From Bacilli bacterium (GTDB lineage: Bacteria; Bacillota_I; Bacilli_A; ML615J-28; CAG-698), in contig JAGCUR010000019.1 of NCBI GenBank assembly GCA_017962745.1, forward strand, positions 1-53,013: 53,013 bases of DNA, given 5' to 3'. The notes below the pieces were generated by a model. It made no database searches. It saw nothing but the letters and a program-made list of their open reading frames with translations, and was not told the origin of the DNA. Shown in pieces: positions 50,478 through 53,013 of the stretch. A program made the translations under genes and the position numbers. Position 1 is the stretch's first letter; each line of letters begins with the position of its first letter.

Positions 50478-51770
50478 TTACACCATTTTCTTTGCTTTCC
50501 TTACAAATTCTGTAACTGGTATTTTTGATGTACATGAATATGTGCATAATCCACATTCAATACATCTTTTAATATTCATACCTTTTAAGGCATCAGTATC
50601 TTTTGCTTTATATGCATTCATAATTTGGACTGGTTTTAAGCCAACTGGGCAGCTAAGTACGCAGCTTCCGCAACGTACGCATGGTTCTTCAACCCAGTTT
50701 TTGTGATTCATTACGATAACGCTAGTTACTGTTTTAGATATAACTGCATCATCTCTAACTAGGCTTGCCCCCATCATTGGTCCACCTAAAATAAAGATCT
50801 TATCGGAATCATCAGAATAACCATTACATTTTTCGATTAATTCTTGAATTGATGTACCAACTCTTACTCTAAAGTTTTGAGGGAATTTAATGCCGTCCCC
50901 AGTTAAAGTAAAGTTACGTTTAACAACTGGCATATTATATCTAACAGCTTTATATAAACCAACAATTGTACTAACGTTAAAATTCATAATACCGTATTTT
51001 GCAGGAAGTACTCCACTAGGTATTTGAATACCAGTAGCGCTCTTAATCATTGCTATTTCCCATCCTTGAGGATAGAAATTACCAACTCTTGCTACTTCTA
51101 TATTAAGCTGTGGATATCTTTTAGCTACTGCGCTTAATACTTCATAGATATCTTGATGCTTTTCTTTAACAGCAATTATTGCTTTTTTAGCATCGAATGC
51201 TTGTAATGCATAACCAATTCCGCGCATGATGCGATCAGGATATTCCATCATTAAACGGTAATCACTTGTAACGTATGGTTCACATTCGATACCATTAATA
51301 ATAATTGTATCGATTGGATCTTTAGTTTGAAATTTAATATATGTAGGGAAAGAACTACCACCTAAGCCGACAAGAGCGCAATCTTTAACGATTTTTGTAA
51401 AGTCTTCTCTAGTTAAAGCTTTAATTTCTTCTTCAGTTCTTTCGTGAATTGTATCGCAATATGTATCTAATTTATCGTTTTTAATTTTAATAAAATCGAC
51501 TAACTTTCCACTACGGTGGAATTTTTTAACGATACCTTCTACTTCACCTGAAACTGTAGAGTGGATTGGTTGTTCAAAAAATGGGCCATGTCTTAAGCCA
51601 ATTACTTGACCAAGTAATACTTTATCGCCAGCCTTAACATATACTTCACCAGTAGCACATCTCGCATTAGTAACTGATATATAAACATAATCTGGATCAG
51701 TATAGCGAACGCTTGGTAAGTACTTAGTTAATGTTTTGATATCTTCAATTTTTTTAGTTTTTCCAATCAT
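50478..51770 (-). CDS. rnfC: Rnf complex subunit C
   Basis: 430 residues. N-terminal barrel-sandwich with GDKVLLGQVIG, NuoF-like NADH/FMN-binding part (LVGLGGSSFPTYIKFQ, IINGIECEPYVTSDYRLM), and two [4Fe-4S]: PCVRCGSCVLSCPVGL and CIECGLCTYSCTSKIP. It links NADH to the complex. First gene of the rnf operon C-D-G-E-A-small-B. AAAGGA 7 nt before ATG. Confidence 0.97.
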   Translation of the reverse strand: MIGKTKKIEDIKTLTKYLPSVRYTDPDYVYISVTNARCATGEVYVKAGDKVLLGQVIGLRHGPFFEQPIHSTVSGEVEGIVKKFHRSGKLVDFIKIKNDKLDTYCDTIHERTEEEIKALTREDFTKIVKDCALVGLGGSSFPTYIKFQTKDPIDTIIINGIECEPYVTSDYRLMMEYPDRIMRGIGYALQAFDAKKAIIAVKEKHQDIYEVLSAVAKRYPQLNIEVARVGNFYPQGWEIAMIKSATGIQIPSGVLPAKYGIMNFNVSTIVGLYKAVRYNMPVVKRNFTLTGDGIKFPQNFRVRVGTSIQELIEKCNGYSDDSDKIFILGGPMMGASLVRDDAVISKTVTSVIVMNHKNWVEEPCVRCGSCVLSCPVGLKPVQIMNAYKAKDTDALKGMNIKRCIECGLCTYSCTSKIPVTEFVRKAKKMV

Positions 51771-51806
51771 TGCTTTTTCCTTTCTAAAAAAATCACTTCA
51801 AAATAG

Positions 51807-51835
51807 ATTTTATAATACTTTTACCCTTTTGTAAA
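51807..51835 (-). promoter_or_regulatory. Promoter of the rnf operon
   Basis: TTTACA, 17 bp, TAAAAT on the minus strand (-35 at 51830-51835, -10 at 51807-51812). Confidence 0.7.
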
Positions 51836-51844
51836 GAAACGAAA

Positions 51845-51874
51845 TAGATATCTAACGGATAGGTTTGATATCTA
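51845..51874. promoter_or_regulatory. Inverted repeat upstream of the rnf promoter
   Basis: TAGATATC-14 nt-GATATCTA, perfect 8-bp arms, starting 9 bp upstream of the -35. Position suits an activator or repressor dimer. It does not match the Rex consensus I know. Confidence 0.45.
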
Positions 51875-51881
51875 TATAAAT

Positions 51882-51912
51882 AAAAAATCCGTAGCATTTA
51901 CTACGGATTTAA
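51882..51912 (-). terminator. Terminator of the tRNA array
   Basis: AAATCCGTAG / CTACGGATTT stem with a short loop and TTTTTTA on the minus strand, just after tRNA-Ser. Confidence 0.92.
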
Positions 51913-51913
51913 A

Positions 51914-52002
51914 TGGCGGAGGTAGTAGGATTTGAACCCACGCGCGCTCTCACGCCTTGCGGTTTTCAAGACCGCCCCCTTCAGCCACTTGGGTATACCT
52001 CC
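51914..52002 (-). tRNA. tRNA-Ser (anticodon UGA)
   Basis: Class II tRNA with a long variable arm; acceptor GGAGGTA/TACCTCC, encoded CCA, anticodon loop CTTGAAA giving UGA. Last tRNA of the array. Confidence 0.95.
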
Positions 52003-52008
52003 AAAAAA

Positions 52009-52084
52009 TGGTGGTTCAGGGCGGGATCGAACCGCCGACACTTGGATTTTCAGTCCAATGCTCTACCTACTGAGCTACCGAACC
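52009..52084 (-). tRNA. tRNA-Phe (anticodon GAA)
   Basis: 76 nt with encoded CCA; acceptor GGTTCGG, D-stem GCTC/GAGC, anticodon loop CTGAAAA, T-loop TTCGATC. Confidence 0.95.
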
Positions 52085-52102
52085 ATATTTAATTTTAAAA
52101 AC

Positions 52103-52178
52103 TGGCGGTCTTGACGGGACTTGAACCCGCGATCTCCAGTGTGACAGACTGGCATGTTAACCACTACACCACAAGACC
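52103..52178 (-). tRNA. tRNA-Asp (anticodon GUC)
   Basis: 76 nt with encoded CCA; acceptor GGTCTTG/CAAGACC, anticodon loop CTGTCAC, T-loop TTCAAGT. Confidence 0.95.
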
Positions 52179-52181
52179 ATT

Positions 52182-52257
<76 letters not shown>

Positions 52258-52266
52258 ATATTATTC

Positions 52267-52343
52267 TGGTGGACCCACTAGGACTCGAACCTAGGACCGA
52301 CCGGTTATGAGCCGGGAGCTCTGACCAACTGAGCTATGGGTCC
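52267..52343 (-). tRNA. tRNA-Ile2 (anticodon CAU, lysidine type)
   Basis: 77 nt, acceptor GGACCCA/TGGGTCC, anticodon loop CTCATAA. Of three CAU tRNAs here it is neither initiator nor the elongator-like one; the sequence and its place between Met and fMet match the Bacillus Ile2 gene, whose C34 is changed to lysidine by TilS. This is assigned by similarity from memory. Confidence 0.8.
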
Positions 52344-52347
52344 GAAA

Positions 52348-52424
52348 TGGTAGCGGAGGGGGGATTCGAACCCTCGACCTCCCGGGTATGAACCGGACGC
52401 TCTAGCCAGCTAAGCTACTCCGCC
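52348..52424 (-). tRNA. tRNA-Met, elongator (anticodon CAU)
   Basis: 77 nt, acceptor GGCGGAG/CTCCGCT, anticodon loop TTCATAC, encoded CCA. Confidence 0.88.
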
Positions 52425-52449
52425 AGATTAAGTTATTTCTTTTTAAAAA

Positions 52450-52525
52450 TGGTGGATCCTGTCGGGATCGAACCGGCGACCTCCTGCGTGCAAAACAGGC
52501 GCTCTCCCAGCTGAGCTAAGGACCC
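52450..52525 (-). tRNA. tRNA-Ala (anticodon UGC)
   Basis: 76 nt, acceptor GGGTCCT/GGATCC region, anticodon loop TTTGCAC, encoded CCA. Confidence 0.95.
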
Positions 52526-52533
52526 ACTAAAAT

Positions 52534-52620
52534 TGGTGCTTAAGGTGGGAATCGAACCCACACGGTATTGCTACCACAGGATTTTAAGTCCTGCGCGTCT
52601 ACCTATTCCGCCACTCAAGC
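52534..52620 (-). tRNA. tRNA-Leu (anticodon UAA)
   Basis: 87-nt class II tRNA with a long variable arm, acceptor GCTTGAG, anticodon loop CTTAAAA, encoded CCA. Confidence 0.95.
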
Positions 52621-52638
52621 ATATATTTTCAAGGAGAA

Positions 52639-52714
52639 TGGTGTCTCCGAAGTGATTCGAACACTCGACCCACTGATTAAAAGTCAGTTGCTCTACCGGC
52701 TGAGCTACGGAGAC
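52639..52714 (-). tRNA. tRNA-Lys (anticodon UUU)
   Basis: 76 nt, acceptor GTCTCCG/CGGAGAC, anticodon loop CTTTTAA, encoded CCA. Confidence 0.95.
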
Positions 52715-52717
52715 AGA

Positions 52718-52794
<77 letters not shown>

Positions 52795-52797
52795 AAA

Positions 52798-52873
52798 TGG
52801 TGGGGAATGACGGGCTCGAACCGCCGACCCTCTGCTTGTAAGGCAGATGCTCTCCCAGCTGAGCTAATTCCCC
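52798..52873 (-). tRNA. tRNA-Val (anticodon UAC)
   Basis: 76 nt, acceptor GGGGAAT/ATTCCCC, anticodon loop CTTACAA, encoded CCA. First tRNA after 5S rRNA. Confidence 0.95.
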
Positions 52874-52885
52874 GTTAGAAATAAA

Positions 52886-52999
52886 GTTGGCAACTACCTA
52901 CTTTTGCAGGGTAAAGACCCAACTATCATCGGCGTAAAAGTGCTTAACTTCTGTGTTCGGGATGGGAACAGGTGTATCCACTTTGCTATCGTCACCACA
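52886..52999 (-). rRNA. rrf: 5S ribosomal RNA
   Basis: About 114 nt. The minus strand shows the conserved GGTGACGATAGC, CCCATCCCGAACACAGAAGT and GCGCCGAT-like (CGCCGATGATAGT) segments, and GTTGCCA at the end paired with the 5' end. It is followed by the tRNA array. 16S and 23S rRNA should lie beyond the right edge. Confidence 0.95.
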
Positions 53000-53013
53000 C
53001 TCTCTTTCAAAAT

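Overview
The window looks like a chromosomal contig of an anaerobic, AT-rich, fermentative member of the Bacillota, probably of class Bacilli close to the gut Mollicutes-like or Erysipelotrichia-like lineages. The evidence is as follows. TGA is used as a stop and never as tryptophan. Ribosome binding sites are strong (GGAGG/AGGAGG). The cluster tmk-holB-ricT-trmN6 is ordered as in Bacillus. The tRNA array is a subset, in the same order, of a Bacillus rRNA-linked array. The energy metabolism is strictly anaerobic. Apart from a 33-codon transposase tail at the left edge, every gene, including the tRNAs and 5S rRNA, lies on the minus strand. The left edge falls inside an IS3-type element and the right edge just after a 5S rRNA gene, so the sequence may be a whole contig broken at repeats.

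Layout from left to right (transcription runs right to left). 1-5 kb: IS tail, mscL with an unusually long tail plus a partner gene, a NERD protein, a HIT hydrolase, a MATE exporter and a double-GNAT protein. 5-8.7 kb: pyruvate:ferredoxin oxidoreductase. 8.8-10.25 kb: an AbiE-type toxin-antitoxin pair with a perfect promoter overlapped by an operator-like repeat. 10.3-14.8 kb: a PHP phosphatase, then terB-like, trmN6, ricT, holB and tmk. 14.8-16.8 kb: a decaying operon of ECF sigma factor (frameshifted), membrane anti-sigma-like protein and broken secreted protein. 16.9-19.4 kb: a large exported protein of unknown function and about 580 bp of hairpin-rich non-coding DNA. 19.4-22.7 kb: truA and the ECF transporter module ecfT-ecfA2-ecfA1. 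22.9-26.7 kb: a small HEPN-like protein and a sodium-pumping oxaloacetate decarboxylase set. 26.9-32.6 kb: rpsD with a structured leader, a RibU-like S component, tpiA, pgk, an MsmX/UgpC-type ATPase and a PucR/CdaR-type regulator. 32.7-33.6 kb: a gene remnant and a membrane protein.

33.8-40.7 kb is a nine-gene operon for an NAD-linked, probably electron-bifurcating [FeFe] hydrogenase. Five small genes are inserted between its subunit genes: two DRTGG-like proteins, two stand-alone GHKL ATPases and a PHP phosphoesterase. 40.8-43.8 kb encodes three secreted or lipoproteins of unknown function. 43.9-47.0 kb encodes a Gx transporter, a NusG-domain-II protein, the flavin transferase ApbE and an rRNA methyltransferase. 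47.1-51.8 kb is an Rnf operon (C-D-G-E-A-small protein-B) in which RnfB lacks its ferredoxin domains and an extra 61-residue membrane cysteine protein is encoded. 51.9-53.0 kb holds eleven tRNAs and 5S rRNA.

Together the genes describe a ferredoxin-centred metabolism. PFOR makes reduced ferredoxin. The hydrogenase re-oxidises ferredoxin and NADH to H2. Rnf couples ferredoxin oxidation to an ion gradient, with ApbE flavinylating RnfG and RnfD. Oxaloacetate decarboxylase adds a sodium gradient. The two most interesting parts are the regulatory-looking module inside the hydrogenase operon and the reduced RnfB with its small partner. Functions are assigned from motifs and family knowledge only; no database search was possible.
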